Counted from the stretch's first letter, positions 7,202 through 13,375 are shown. The stretch is 13,375 nucleotides of DNA from JBDKUD01 sp050943315 (GCA_050943315.1 JBMNOY010000062.1:1-13375); one strand, 5' to 3'. Program-made: numbers and translations. The notes: generated by a model not told the origin, from the letters alone.

Positions 7202-7921
7202 ATGAAGAAAAGCCAGGAGATCATCGGCCTGCCAGTTTTCTCTATATTAGATGGTAGGAAAATCGGGCAGGTGAAAGATTTGGTGATCAATCCCGAGGAA
7301 GGTAAGGTGGATTTTATCCTGGTTAGCAACGGTAGCTGGTATGTGGGCGCCCGGGTGTTACCCTATAAATCGGTCATGGGTGTTGGTGAGCATGCAGTAA
7401 CTACCGAAAGCGAGAACCAGCTAACCAACATTAATGAATACACTCATGCCGGTAGCCTGCTGGAAAGAAATATCGAAATCAAGGGCAACCGTATATTAAC
7501 CAACAAGGGTAATCTGATTGGGGTTATAAGTGAGTTTGAAGTGGAAGAAAGTACCGGAAAAATAGCCAGGCTTCAGTATAAGTGTGCTGAAGATGAATCT
7601 AAGATTGAGATTATAGAAGCTGACCAGGTTTTAACTTATGGGACTGATGTAGTAGTAGTTAAAGAAAATTCGGGCGAGAATGTCGAAAAAGATCTTCCGG
7701 TGGCAGCCGAAGAAACTCCAGACAACTCATCGGAGGCTAACGCGGCCAGCTTTTTTAAACAAAAACAGCGTGAATTTATGATCGGGAAAAAGGTCATTCA
7801 AGATATTAAGGATAATGCGGGAAAATTATTAATAGCGGCCGGAACAATAGTAACCGAAGAATTAGTAAAACTGGCTGAAGATAATGGAAAATTCGTTGAA
7901 TTGTCCCAATGTACTAAATAG
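7202..7921 (+). CDS. PRC-barrel protein with two barrel domains
   Basis: A 239-residue protein. Residues 1-78 form a PRC-barrel domain (SQEIIGLPVFSILDGRKIGQVKDLVINPEEGKVDFIL), like the small beta-barrels of RimM and the photosynthetic reaction-centre H subunit. A second copy spans about 88-155 (IKGNRILTNKGNLIGVISEFEVEESTGKIARLQ). After an acidic linker comes a third part, 186-239, with FMIGKKVIQDIKDNAGKLLI followed by a helix, a small module I cannot name. There is no signal peptide or membrane segment, so it is probably cytoplasmic; PRC barrels often mediate protein or RNA contacts. I chose the ATG eight bases after GAAGGGAG rather than a TTG that overlaps the previous stop. It lies 14 bases after the acidic repeat gene and 20 before the VanW-like gene. 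Confidence 0.88.
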   Translation: MKKSQEIIGLPVFSILDGRKIGQVKDLVINPEEGKVDFILVSNGSWYVGARVLPYKSVMGVGEHAVTTESENQLTNINEYTHAGSLLERNIEIKGNRILTNKGNLIGVISEFEVEESTGKIARLQYKCAEDESKIEIIEADQVLTYGTDVVVVKENSGENVEKDLPVAAEETPDNSSEANAASFFKQKQREFMIGKKVIQDIKDNAGKLLIAAGTIVTEELVKLAEDNGKFVELSQCTK

Positions 7922-7941
7922 ACCTGTCTTGGAGTAATGAT

Positions 7942-9198
7942 ATGACAAACTTACAAAGAACCCTGGTCAAGGTCATATCGTTAACCACCCTGGCAGTTGT
8001 ATTATCACTGCTAATTGTATCATGGGCACTAGCTTCCAGAGATAGCAAGATATATCCTTCCAATTTCAGCGTTGCCAGCATACCTATCGGTGGTTTAACC
8101 AGAGAACAAGCCGGTAATCGGCTGGGGAAACAGGGTTTTGCCCGGATAGGGTCCTCGCTGCAGTTAAAACTGCCTGATAAAACGGTTATGATCCCGGTTA
8201 AGGAATGCGGAATCAGGCCTGATTACAGTGCCACCCTGCAAAATGTAGATAGACTGCTGGGCAGAAACGGCCATATCGGCAGTTTGATAAATCATTCGGT
8301 TATCAGGGGCAAGTGCCAGGACATAAACATGGTTTATAGCTTTGACAACGAGTTGCTAGTTAAGCAACTGGTTAAAGCCCAGATGAATAACAATAAGCCT
8401 GCTGTAGATGCACGTATTTTGTATGATAATGGCTTACTGCAATATATTACTCATAAAAATGGTTATATTCTTGATATTGAAACCACCACGCAAAATGTAA
8501 GCAGTGCTCTTAAAAAAGGCAGCCTGGGCCCGGTCGAGGCTGGTGTCACGGTACTACATCCGCGCGTTAAGATAGATGATATAAAAACAGTTCAGGATAT
8601 AATTGGAGCCTATGCATTAACCGTTGCTCACGAACAAAGTGTCCCGGGAAGTAATTTACACCAGGCTGCAGATCTGCTTGACGGAAGTATAATCATGCCG
8701 AATGAAGTTTTCCCCGCAGGTGCTAAACTATACGGCTTCGTTTCTCAGCTTAATCAGCCGGTCGCTGTTATCAATCCACTTCTTCAGGCCCTGAAGGAAG
8801 CGGTTCTTCAGGCAGGCCTTAATGTCCGGCAGGCGGATAGTACACTAACTGGTTTGAGTATTTATAATCCTCTTAAATCACCTGTCCTGTTATCAGCCGT
8901 AATAAAAGAAGGAAAGCTTATAGTAAGAGTTTTTGGTTGTCAAACGGAAAGCGGCAAAGAGATTCATTTGACTACCGAGGAGGTTGAAATACCTGCCCGG
9001 GTGATAGAGAAAATCGACCACAGTTTGGCACCAGGACAAAGAAGAGTGCAACAAGAGGGCAATAACGGGCTGGCGGTAAGAACTTACCGTATTGTAACCA
9101 AAAACGGGCATCAGGTGGAAAAAACCTTGTTAACCGAAGAGGTTCATTGGGGGACTGACACTATTATTATTATTGGGCCGAATAATCAGGGTAAATAA
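7942..9198 (+). CDS. VanW-like protein with YoaR-type region and C-terminal G5 domain
   Basis: A 418-residue secreted or membrane-anchored protein. Residues 10-32 are a signal peptide or anchor (VISLTTLAVVLSLLIVSWALA). Residues about 40-210 resemble the paired YoaR putative peptidoglycan-binding domains, with the usual IPIGGLTREQA. Residues 217-333 resemble the VanW domain (AADLLDGSIIMPNEVFPAG, LQALKEAVLQAGLNV), but the usual Cys-containing GVCQVSSTLYNA segment is changed to a version without Cys. Residues 342-412 form a G5 domain, with the typical APGQRRVQQEGNNGLAVRTYRI and ending TIIIIGP; G5 domains bind cell-wall sugars or zinc in other proteins. The ATG is seven bases after GGAG. Likely acts at the cell wall; VanW function is not established. 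It is third in a run with the acidic repeat and PRC genes. Confidence 0.88.
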   Translation: MTNLQRTLVKVISLTTLAVVLSLLIVSWALASRDSKIYPSNFSVASIPIGGLTREQAGNRLGKQGFARIGSSLQLKLPDKTVMIPVKECGIRPDYSATLQNVDRLLGRNGHIGSLINHSVIRGKCQDINMVYSFDNELLVKQLVKAQMNNNKPAVDARILYDNGLLQYITHKNGYILDIETTTQNVSSALKKGSLGPVEAGVTVLHPRVKIDDIKTVQDIIGAYALTVAHEQSVPGSNLHQAADLLDGSIIMPNEVFPAGAKLYGFVSQLNQPVAVINPLLQALKEAVLQAGLNVRQADSTLTGLSIYNPLKSPVLLSAVIKEGKLIVRVFGCQTESGKEIHLTTEEVEIPARVIEKIDHSLAPGQRRVQQEGNNGLAVRTYRIVTKNGHQVEKTLLTEEVHWGTDTIIIIGPNNQGK

Positions 9199-9204
9199 AC
9201 CTAT

Positions 9205-9233
9205 CTGCCAAATAGTTGCGCTTATGGTATACT
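9205..9233 (+). promoter_or_regulatory. extended -10 promoter for the 34-residue microprotein
   Basis: CTGCCA (4 of 6 of the -35 consensus), 17 bases, then TATACT (5 of 6 of the -10) preceded by TGG, an extended -10 element. The start of the small gene is 33 bases downstream. It may also drive thioredoxin and the thioesterase if the stem after the small gene does not stop transcription. Confidence 0.6.
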
Positions 9234-9266
9234 TATAAAAGCAAATCCAAGAAGGAGGATATACTA

Positions 9267-9371
9267 GTGGAGGATTTAACCAAATTAGTTAAAAGTGAAC
9301 TGTTGCGTACATTTCTTTGGGTTGTAATATCTCTAGGTGCAGGTATAGGAGTGTACTACGTTGCACTGTAG
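9267..9371 (+). CDS. 34-residue membrane microprotein
   Basis: A very short gene starting GTG eight bases after a perfect AAGGAGG. The product begins MEDLTKLVKSELLRT and continues as one hydrophobic segment (about residues 16-34, FLWVVISLGAGIGVYYVAL) with no polar tail. This is the layout of a single-pass membrane microprotein: a short charged amphipathic N-terminus and a membrane helix reaching the C-terminus. It has its own good promoter and lies between the VanW-like gene and thioredoxin. I recognise no family. The strong ribosome binding site and coherent topology argue against a chance frame, but 34 codons is too short for composition to be convincing. Confidence 0.65.
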   Translation: MEDLTKLVKSELLRTFLWVVISLGAGIGVYYVAL

Positions 9372-9374
9372 GGA

Positions 9375-9453
9375 AAAATAATATTATCGGTGCTGGGAAC
9401 TGGCAGTGAATGATTCTGGGATTTTTACAGGATTTATTCACTGCTATTATTTT
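9375..9453 (+). terminator. long inverted-repeat structure, possible terminator or attenuator
   Basis: GCAGTGAAT (9403-9411) and ATTCACTGC (9436-9444) form a perfect 9-base stem around a 24-base loop, with a further CTG/CAG pairing inside it. Directly outside on the 3' side, TATTATTTT (9445-9453) is the exact complement of AAAATAATA (9375-9383), with 19 unpaired bases on the 5' side only. The 3' end is T-rich but not a clean T run. It lies just after the small gene and before thioredoxin, so it could terminate or attenuate transcription; a structured RNA is also possible. Confidence 0.45.
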
Positions 9454-9492
9454 AGGATAAGGCTATATTTTAATGTACTTGTAAAACAGCAT

Positions 9493-9505
9493 CACCACTA
9501 TGGTG
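9493..9505 (+). promoter_or_regulatory. small hairpin in the thioredoxin leader
   Basis: CACCA-CTA-TGGTG forms a 5-base stem with a 3-base loop about 15 bases above the thioredoxin ribosome binding site. It could affect translation or message stability; no known element is recognised. Confidence 0.25.
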
Positions 9506-9535
9506 GGCAGACTGATCAATAGGAGGTAAAGTTTA

Positions 9536-9862
9536 ATGGATAGTGTAAAGACAATCGATGTCGACAATTTTGATAATGAGGTAATCAATGCAGAAATGCC
9601 GGTTATGCTGGATTTCTGGGCTCCCTGGTGTATGCCCTGTAAAATGGTGGGTCCCATCGTGGAAACGCTGGCCGAAGAAAACGCTGGCAAAATTATTGTA
9701 GGTAAAGTCAATGTAGATGAAAATCAGAGCCTGGCGGCCCAATTTGGTGTAAGGGGCATACCCACCCTGATGTTTTTTAAAGACGGTAAGGAAGTTAAGC
9801 GTATTGTAGGCGCGCAGGGCAAAGTCTATTTACAGATGGCTATCGATGAGGTTGTAAAATAG
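9536..9862 (+). CDS. trxA: thioredoxin with CMPC active site
   Basis: A 108-residue thioredoxin, the usual length. It is a cytoplasmic dithiol-disulfide reductase that reduces target proteins and is recharged by a thioredoxin reductase, not seen here. The fold is clear: VMLDFWAPWCMPCKMVGPIV with Cys32 and Cys35, VNVDEN near 58-63, and the cis-proline loop in RGIPTLMFFKDG (Pro76). The usual active site is WCGPC; here Met replaces Gly. The dipeptide between the cysteines sets redox potential in this family, so its properties may differ from classical TrxA. The ATG lies nine bases after AGGAGG. The thioesterase gene begins 32 bases downstream, so the pair is probably one transcript. No signal peptide is present. 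Confidence 0.95.
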   Translation: MDSVKTIDVDNFDNEVINAEMPVMLDFWAPWCMPCKMVGPIVETLAEENAGKIIVGKVNVDENQSLAAQFGVRGIPTLMFFKDGKEVKRIVGAQGKVYLQMAIDEVVK

Positions 9863-9894
9863 CTGCAGTATCGTAAAAAGGGGTGTGAGCTTAA

Positions 9895-10368
9895 TTGGAA
9901 AAGCAACCGGTATCGCGCAATTGCTTCGTCTGCGGGCGACAGAACGATATAGGGCTAAAAATGACCTGGATCAATGATACTAATAAACAGCAGATTCGTT
10001 CGGTAGTAACCATCCCGGAATCGTTCAACGGCTACCCGGGGATTGTCCATGGTGGTATTGTAGCTACTTTGCTGGATGAGACCTCGGGGCGGGCTATTCT
10101 TCTTGACGGAGACACAGATAAGCTGTTTGTTACCGCCCGTCTTGATATTAGGTATCGGTTGCCTACACCTACCAACACCCCGCTTACGGTAGTGGGCTGG
10201 GTAATAAAAGAAAAAGGCACTCATGCTCGGGTAGCAGCCGAAGTGCGCCTGCCGGACGGAACGGTAACAGCGCACTGCACAGCTCTGGTAGTAAAGCCTT
10301 CCCCGGAATTCTATGCTAACTGCAACTGGGAAGAAGAGAAAAAATTCTGGAAGGTTTATGACGACTAA
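9895..10368 (+). CDS. PaaI-type hotdog-fold thioesterase
   Basis: A 157-residue protein of the PaaI/4-hydroxybenzoyl-CoA thioesterase group, which hydrolyse acyl-CoA or aryl-CoA thioesters. The hotdog signature is GIVHGGIVATLLDETSGRA, with His52-Gly53-Gly54 and the Asp61/Glu62 pair that usually carries the catalytic acid. TARLDIRYRLPTPTNTPLTV is the typical central strand-loop, and VRLPDGTVTAHCTALVV is the last strand. The N-terminal CFVCGRQNDIGLKM is a motif shared by many members (CFxCG). The start is TTG, nine bases after AAGGGGTG. Its substrate is not visible. It probably shares a transcript with thioredoxin and ends at a CGGGGACGGTT element. Confidence 0.9.
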   Translation: MEKQPVSRNCFVCGRQNDIGLKMTWINDTNKQQIRSVVTIPESFNGYPGIVHGGIVATLLDETSGRAILLDGDTDKLFVTARLDIRYRLPTPTNTPLTVVGWVIKEKGTHARVAAEVRLPDGTVTAHCTALVVKPSPEFYANCNWEEEKKFWKVYDD

Positions 10369-10397
10369 GGAAGCACGGGGACGGTTCTTTTGCTTCC
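10369..10397 (+). repeat. intergenic CGGGGACGGTT element, copy 1
   Basis: GGAAGC and GCTTCC (inverted arms) flank ACGGGGACGGTTCTTTT, starting on the base after the thioesterase stop codon. The core is shared with a second element after mnmA. Such GGGGACGGTT sequences are, from memory, dispersed in many clostridial genomes, probably as REP-like palindromes; their role here could be transcription ending between convergent genes. The rest of the 150-base gap to the rarA end holds no gene that I see. Confidence 0.6.
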
Positions 10398-10517
10398 TCG
10401 ATGGCCGCAGACAGCCACAGACTGATAATACTTGCTCTGACGGGCATAGTGAAAGATAGAATAGACTATACATAAATAGTGAAAATCGGAATACAGGAGT
10501 TTTTCTTTAGATAGAGT

Positions 10518-11834
10518 TCATTTTTTGCGTCCGGGGAGTTTTTTAAGGAATTCGCGGATGTCTTGCTCATAGCCATTATTGCTTGGTTGGTATAGATCCA
10601 GTCTCCCTACTTCATCAGGGAGATAGCTTTGTTCCACATAACCACCGTAGTTATGCGGATATTTATAACCTTTTCCTTTGCCCAGCAGATCTCCTGATTT
10701 GGAATGGGAGTTGTCGGCAATGTGGGCGGGAACGGTTATTTTTTTCTGCCGGCGCACTGCAGTGATAGCATTGTCAATTGCAGTTTTGCTGCTGTTGCTT
10801 TTGGGCGCCGTACAAAGATAAATAGTTGCTTCGGAGAGGGGAATACGAGCTTCAGGCATGCCTACGAACTCAACCGAGTAGGCGGCTGAGGCAGCAACAG
10901 TTAAAGCATTAGGATCGGCTAAGCCAATATCTTCCGCGGCATGCACAATTAGGCGGCGGGCTATAAACTTAGGATCTTCTCCTCCTTCCAGCATAACTGC
11001 CAGCCAGTACAGAGCGGCATCAGGGTCAGAGCCGCGAATACTTTTTATATAGGCGGAGATAGTATCATAATGATAATCCCCGCTGCGGTCGTATTTGACC
11101 AGAGGTTGGCCCATTACTTTTTTAACCAGTTGCGGTGTTATATGCACCCGGTTATTTTCCAGGTAGGAGTTGACGATAGTTTCTACCACATTGAGTGCCA
11201 TTCGTGCATCACCTTTAACTACCCTGACAATTTCCGCAATGGAATCTTCATCAATAGTCACATCAAGATTTCCCAGGCCGCGTTCCTTGTCCAGGAGCGC
11301 TCTTTTTATAATAGTAGAAATAGCCTCCTCATCCAGATTCTCAACTATATATAATTTCATACGGGAAAGCAGGGCAGTGTTCAGTTCGTAAAGAGGATTT
11401 TCCGTAGTGGCCCCAATAAGAATCAAGGTGCCGTCCTCAACAAAAGGCAACAGTACATCCTGTTGCGACTTATTAAAACGATGGATTTCATCCACAAAAA
11501 GAATCGTTTTTTGCTGGTAAAACTTAAGCCGCTGCTCAGCATCAAGCGCAATTTTCCTGATATCACTTACTCCGCTGGTAACGGCTTTCATAGGTTCATA
11601 ATGAGAGTGGGTAACCTCGGCGATTAACTGGGCAATACTGGTCTTACCGGTACCGGGTGGTCCGTATAAGATAAATGAGTGCAATTCATCTCTTTCAATA
11701 GCTCTGCGCAGCGGTGAATCTTGGGAGGTAATTTTTTGGCCGACTATTTCATCCAGGGTACGGGGGCGCATACGGTAAGCCAGGGGTGCCATGGCTTGAG
11801 TTTGTTTATTTTGGCTTATCTCAAATAAATCCAT
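10518..11834 (-). CDS. rarA: replication-associated recombination protein A, AAA+ ATPase
   Basis: A 438-residue clamp-loader-like AAA+ ATPase of the RarA/MgsA/WRNIP1 family, which acts at stalled replication forks and single-strand gaps and interacts with SSB. Visible parts: N-terminal YRMRPRTLDEIVGQ, Walker A GPPGTGKT (58-65), Walker B ILFVDEIH (111-118), sensor 1 in IGATTENP (140-147), a probable arginine finger in LLSRMK (Arg158), and sensor 2 GDARMALN (208-215). The C-terminal oligomerisation region shows SDPDAALYWLAVMLEGGEDPKF, RRLIVHAAEDIGLADP and KGYKYPHNYGGYVEQSYLPD, all family features. Length is normal. The ATG follows AAGGAGA at seven bases. It is divergent from mnmA and overlaps a possible small gene by 14 bases. 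Confidence 0.97.
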   Translation of the reverse strand: MDLFEISQNKQTQAMAPLAYRMRPRTLDEIVGQKITSQDSPLRRAIERDELHSFILYGPPGTGKTSIAQLIAEVTHSHYEPMKAVTSGVSDIRKIALDAEQRLKFYQQKTILFVDEIHRFNKSQQDVLLPFVEDGTLILIGATTENPLYELNTALLSRMKLYIVENLDEEAISTIIKRALLDKERGLGNLDVTIDEDSIAEIVRVVKGDARMALNVVETIVNSYLENNRVHITPQLVKKVMGQPLVKYDRSGDYHYDTISAYIKSIRGSDPDAALYWLAVMLEGGEDPKFIARRLIVHAAEDIGLADPNALTVAASAAYSVEFVGMPEARIPLSEATIYLCTAPKSNSSKTAIDNAITAVRRQKKITVPAHIADNSHSKSGDLLGKGKGYKYPHNYGGYVEQSYLPDEVGRLDLYQPSNNGYEQDIREFLKKLPGRKK

Positions 11835-12021
11835 ATTGAAATCTCCTTACATAGATGCAGAGTGGTAATTCTAACCCGCTCTGGACTAGGGTGAGGTCTG
11901 GTCCGTACAGCGGCAAGTAGTGAGACATATCCTGTTTGCTCCAGTCGCCGGCAGCTGAAACACAGCTGCCTCCTTCAATGTCGCTGTACAGATGCGCCTC
12001 GCTACCCTCGATATAAATCAT
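11821..12021 (-). CDS. possible small protein upstream of rarA, unknown function
   Basis: A 66-residue frame beginning MIYIEGSEAHLYSDIEGGSC, starting at an ATG six bases after AAAGGA. Its end overlaps the rarA start by 14 bases, and the rarA ribosome binding site lies inside it, which would allow translational coupling. The product is mixed in composition, with no signal peptide, membrane segment or motif that I recognise. The frame stays open 13 codons further up to another ATG without a ribosome binding site, so I prefer the shorter version. It may be a real small gene or only the leader of rarA; evidence is limited to the ribosome binding site, overlap and sensible codons. Confidence 0.45.
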   Translation of the reverse strand: MIYIEGSEAHLYSDIEGGSCVSAAGDWSKQDMSHYLPLYGPDLTLVQSGLELPLCIYVRRFQYGFI

Positions 12022-12142
12022 CACGCGTCCTTTAAGAGCGGTGTCAGTCTTACAGTCCATGTTTTAAGATGCCATCGGAAACTAAACATTCATATCCTTG
12101 ATAATGCCTATAAATGATGCTATATATATAGAAGTTTCTTAC

Positions 12143-12170
12143 CATACATTGTACCTTATTCGGATATAAT
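12143..12170 (+). promoter_or_regulatory. promoter for mnmA
   Basis: A perfect TATAAT lies 31 bases above the GTG start. The -35 at 16 bases (CATACA) matches only half the consensus. The position relative to the gene supports it. Confidence 0.45.
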
Positions 12171-12175
12171 TGAAA
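12148..12175 (-). promoter_or_regulatory. possible promoter for the small gene and rarA
   Basis: On the minus strand TTTCAA, 16 bases, then TACAAT (5 of 6 of the -10). It overlaps the mnmA promoter on the other strand, so the two could interfere. Spacing and -35 are weak, so this is tentative. Confidence 0.3.
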
Positions 12176-12201
12176 GTTTTAACCTCAAAGGAGATGGCAT
12201 A

Positions 12202-13218
12202 GTGAAGGTTGCCGTTTTATTAAGCGGGGGAGTGGACAGCTCGGTTGCTGCCCTGCTTTTACAGGACCAGGGTTATGACGTGATTGGTCTTACTATGTTT
12301 AATTGGGATACCAACGTAGGGCAAAAAGCGGCTCAGGCCGCCGCCCAGTTAAATCTCGAGCATCATATAGTGGACTTAAAAGATATATTTAAGACTAAAA
12401 TAATAGACTATTTCTGTCATGCTTATGAGATCGGGGAAACCCCTAATCCTTGTGTGGAATGTAATAAGTTCATAAAATTCGGAACATTACTAGATTTAGC
12501 CCGGGACTTTGGTTGCAGCCGGGTTGCTACCGGGCACTATGCCCAGATTGAATTTAATAGCCGAAGTAACAGGTATCTTCTCAAAAAAGGGGCCGATCCT
12601 GCCAAGGACCAAAGCTATTTTTTGTATGGACTTAATCAGGGACAACTGGCACACATCATTTTTCCCCTGGGTAGACTAACCAAAGACGAGGTTAGAAAAA
12701 TAGCTCGGCAAAGAGGGATACCGGCAGCAGAATCTCCAGACAGCCAGGAAATCTGTTTTATTTCCGGTGATTATGGTGATTTTATAAAGGAACGGGTCAA
12801 GTATCAAAGTGGTGAGGTTGTTGATGCAGATAATAATATAATAGGAACCCACCGGGGACTGCCTTTTTACACCATCGGACAGCGCCGCGGGCTGGGCATA
12901 AGTTCTGCCCGTCCCCTATATGTCCTGGGTCTGGACATGGAACACAATCGGCTATTGGTGGGCGGTGAGGAACAGCTTTATCGAAAGAGTTTATATGCCG
13001 GCAAATGCAACTTTATTTACAGTCAAAATATAGAATCACCACTTAAAGCAGAAGCTAAAATAAGATACCGGGCTAAACTGGCTGATGCTACCGTGTGGGC
13101 ACAAGGCCAAAATAGAATCAAAGTTGATTTTGCCCAGCCCCAAAGAGCTATCACCAGGGGCCAATCAATCGTCCTTTACCAGGGCGACTATGTCCTGGGC
13201 GGCGGGATAATCGAATAA
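12202..13218 (+). CDS. mnmA: tRNA-specific 2-thiouridylase
   Basis: A 338-residue enzyme that makes 2-thiouridine at wobble position 34 of Lys, Glu and Gln tRNAs, using ATP to activate the base and sulfur relayed from a cysteine desulfurase. The PP-loop is LLSGGVDSS (6-14). The catalytic pair is Cys84 in PNPCVECN and Cys185 in SQEICFI. Also visible are ATGHYAQI (109-116), DQSYFLYGL (136-144), and TIGQRRGLGI in the central domain. It is shorter than the usual 360 or so residues: after TMFNWD the segment that normally carries a Cys-rich stretch before the helix is reduced to TNVGQKAAQAAAQL. Active-site residues remain, so it should be functional. The GTG follows AAAGGAG at eight bases. No cysteine desulfurase is adjacent. 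Confidence 0.95.
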   Translation: MKVAVLLSGGVDSSVAALLLQDQGYDVIGLTMFNWDTNVGQKAAQAAAQLNLEHHIVDLKDIFKTKIIDYFCHAYEIGETPNPCVECNKFIKFGTLLDLARDFGCSRVATGHYAQIEFNSRSNRYLLKKGADPAKDQSYFLYGLNQGQLAHIIFPLGRLTKDEVRKIARQRGIPAAESPDSQEICFISGDYGDFIKERVKYQSGEVVDADNNIIGTHRGLPFYTIGQRRGLGISSARPLYVLGLDMEHNRLLVGGEEQLYRKSLYAGKCNFIYSQNIESPLKAEAKIRYRAKLADATVWAQGQNRIKVDFAQPQRAITRGQSIVLYQGDYVLGGGIIE

Positions 13219-13233
13219 CAGCTGGAGTCAACG

Positions 13234-13279
13234 TCGCGGGGACGGTTTTGTTGTCACATCTCAAAATGTGACAACAGAA
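13234..13279 (+). repeat. intergenic CGGGGACGGTT element, copy 2, with long hairpin
   Basis: The core GCGGGGACGGTTTTG is followed by GTTGTCACAT-CTCAAA-ATGTGACAAC, a perfect 10-base stem with a 6-base loop; the stem extends four more pairs with one G-U to 13246-13279. It lies 15 bases after the mnmA stop. The shared core with the copy after the thioesterase suggests a dispersed repeat family. Confidence 0.65.
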
Positions 13280-13286
13280 GAACGAA

Positions 13287-13308
13287 ATCGCTAGCGCGAT
13301 GGCTTTTT
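13287..13308 (+). terminator. possible Rho-independent terminator of mnmA
   Basis: ATCGC-TAGC-GCGAT is a 5-base stem with a 4-base loop, followed by GGC and TTTTT. The stem is short, so it may work together with the larger hairpin just upstream. Beyond it, to the right edge, the sequence is AT-rich with no gene start seen. Confidence 0.45.
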
Positions 13309-13375
13309 GATGTTGGTATTAAAAAAATATATAAAAAAATGAAAAAGTATGCTCATTCTGTGTTATTGTTTAATC

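Noticed and set aside
9955..10473. Minus-strand 172-codon frame opposite the thioesterase gene
   Set aside because: Lies opposite a conserved hotdog gene; composition is that of a shadow frame.
10440..10500. Two ATAGTGAAA copies between the thioesterase and rarA
   Set aside because: Short direct repeat in AT-rich sequence, likely by chance.
13313..13345. Promoter near the right edge (TTGGTA and TATATAA)
   Set aside because: Wrong spacing and a homopolymer-rich background; no gene start is visible in the window.

Overview
The window looks like chromosomal DNA from a low-to-medium G+C Gram-positive bacterium of the class Clostridia. The clues are strong AAGGAGG-type ribosome binding sites, TTG and GTG starts next to good Shine-Dalgarno sequences, FabK rather than FabI as enoyl-ACP reductase, a Ku/LigD repair set, a VanW/G5 protein and an 11-base CGGGGACGGTT motif like those I recall from clostridial repeats. 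A Syntrophomonas- or Pelotomaculum-like anaerobe would fit, but this is inference. I found no rRNA, tRNA, CRISPR array, insertion sequence or prophage gene.

Left part (1-5143, minus strand). Two blocks are read in the same direction. Upstream lies a double-strand-break repair operon, ku > ligase > polymerase, in which the parts of LigD are separate proteins and no phosphoesterase domain is present. Downstream is the start of a type II fatty-acid synthesis operon, fabH > fabK > fabD (cut by the window edge). It has its own sigma-A-type promoter, which holds a palindrome between its -35 and -10 boxes. The fab genes abut or overlap.

Middle part (5364-10368, plus strand). A three-gene run encodes a membrane-anchored acidic protein with four 62-residue tandem repeats and a TPR-like C-terminus, a two-domain PRC-barrel protein, and a secreted or anchored VanW-like protein with a C-terminal G5 domain. 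These look like envelope-associated proteins of unknown job. Next come a 34-residue membrane microprotein with its own promoter and strong ribosome binding site, a stretch able to form a long stem, then thioredoxin (active site CMPC) and a PaaI-type hotdog thioesterase, probably co-transcribed.

Right part (10369-13375). rarA/mgsA (replication-associated AAA+ ATPase) runs on the minus strand, overlapped at its start by a possible 66-residue small gene. It is divergent from mnmA, a tRNA 2-thiouridylase that is shorter than usual. Two intergenic elements sharing CGGGGACGGTT, each beside inverted repeats, follow the thioesterase gene and mnmA.

Most genes are housekeeping. The parts that deserve a second look are the acidic repeat protein and its PRC/VanW neighbours, the 34-residue microprotein with its structured downstream region, the fully split NHEJ operon, and the repeated intergenic elements.
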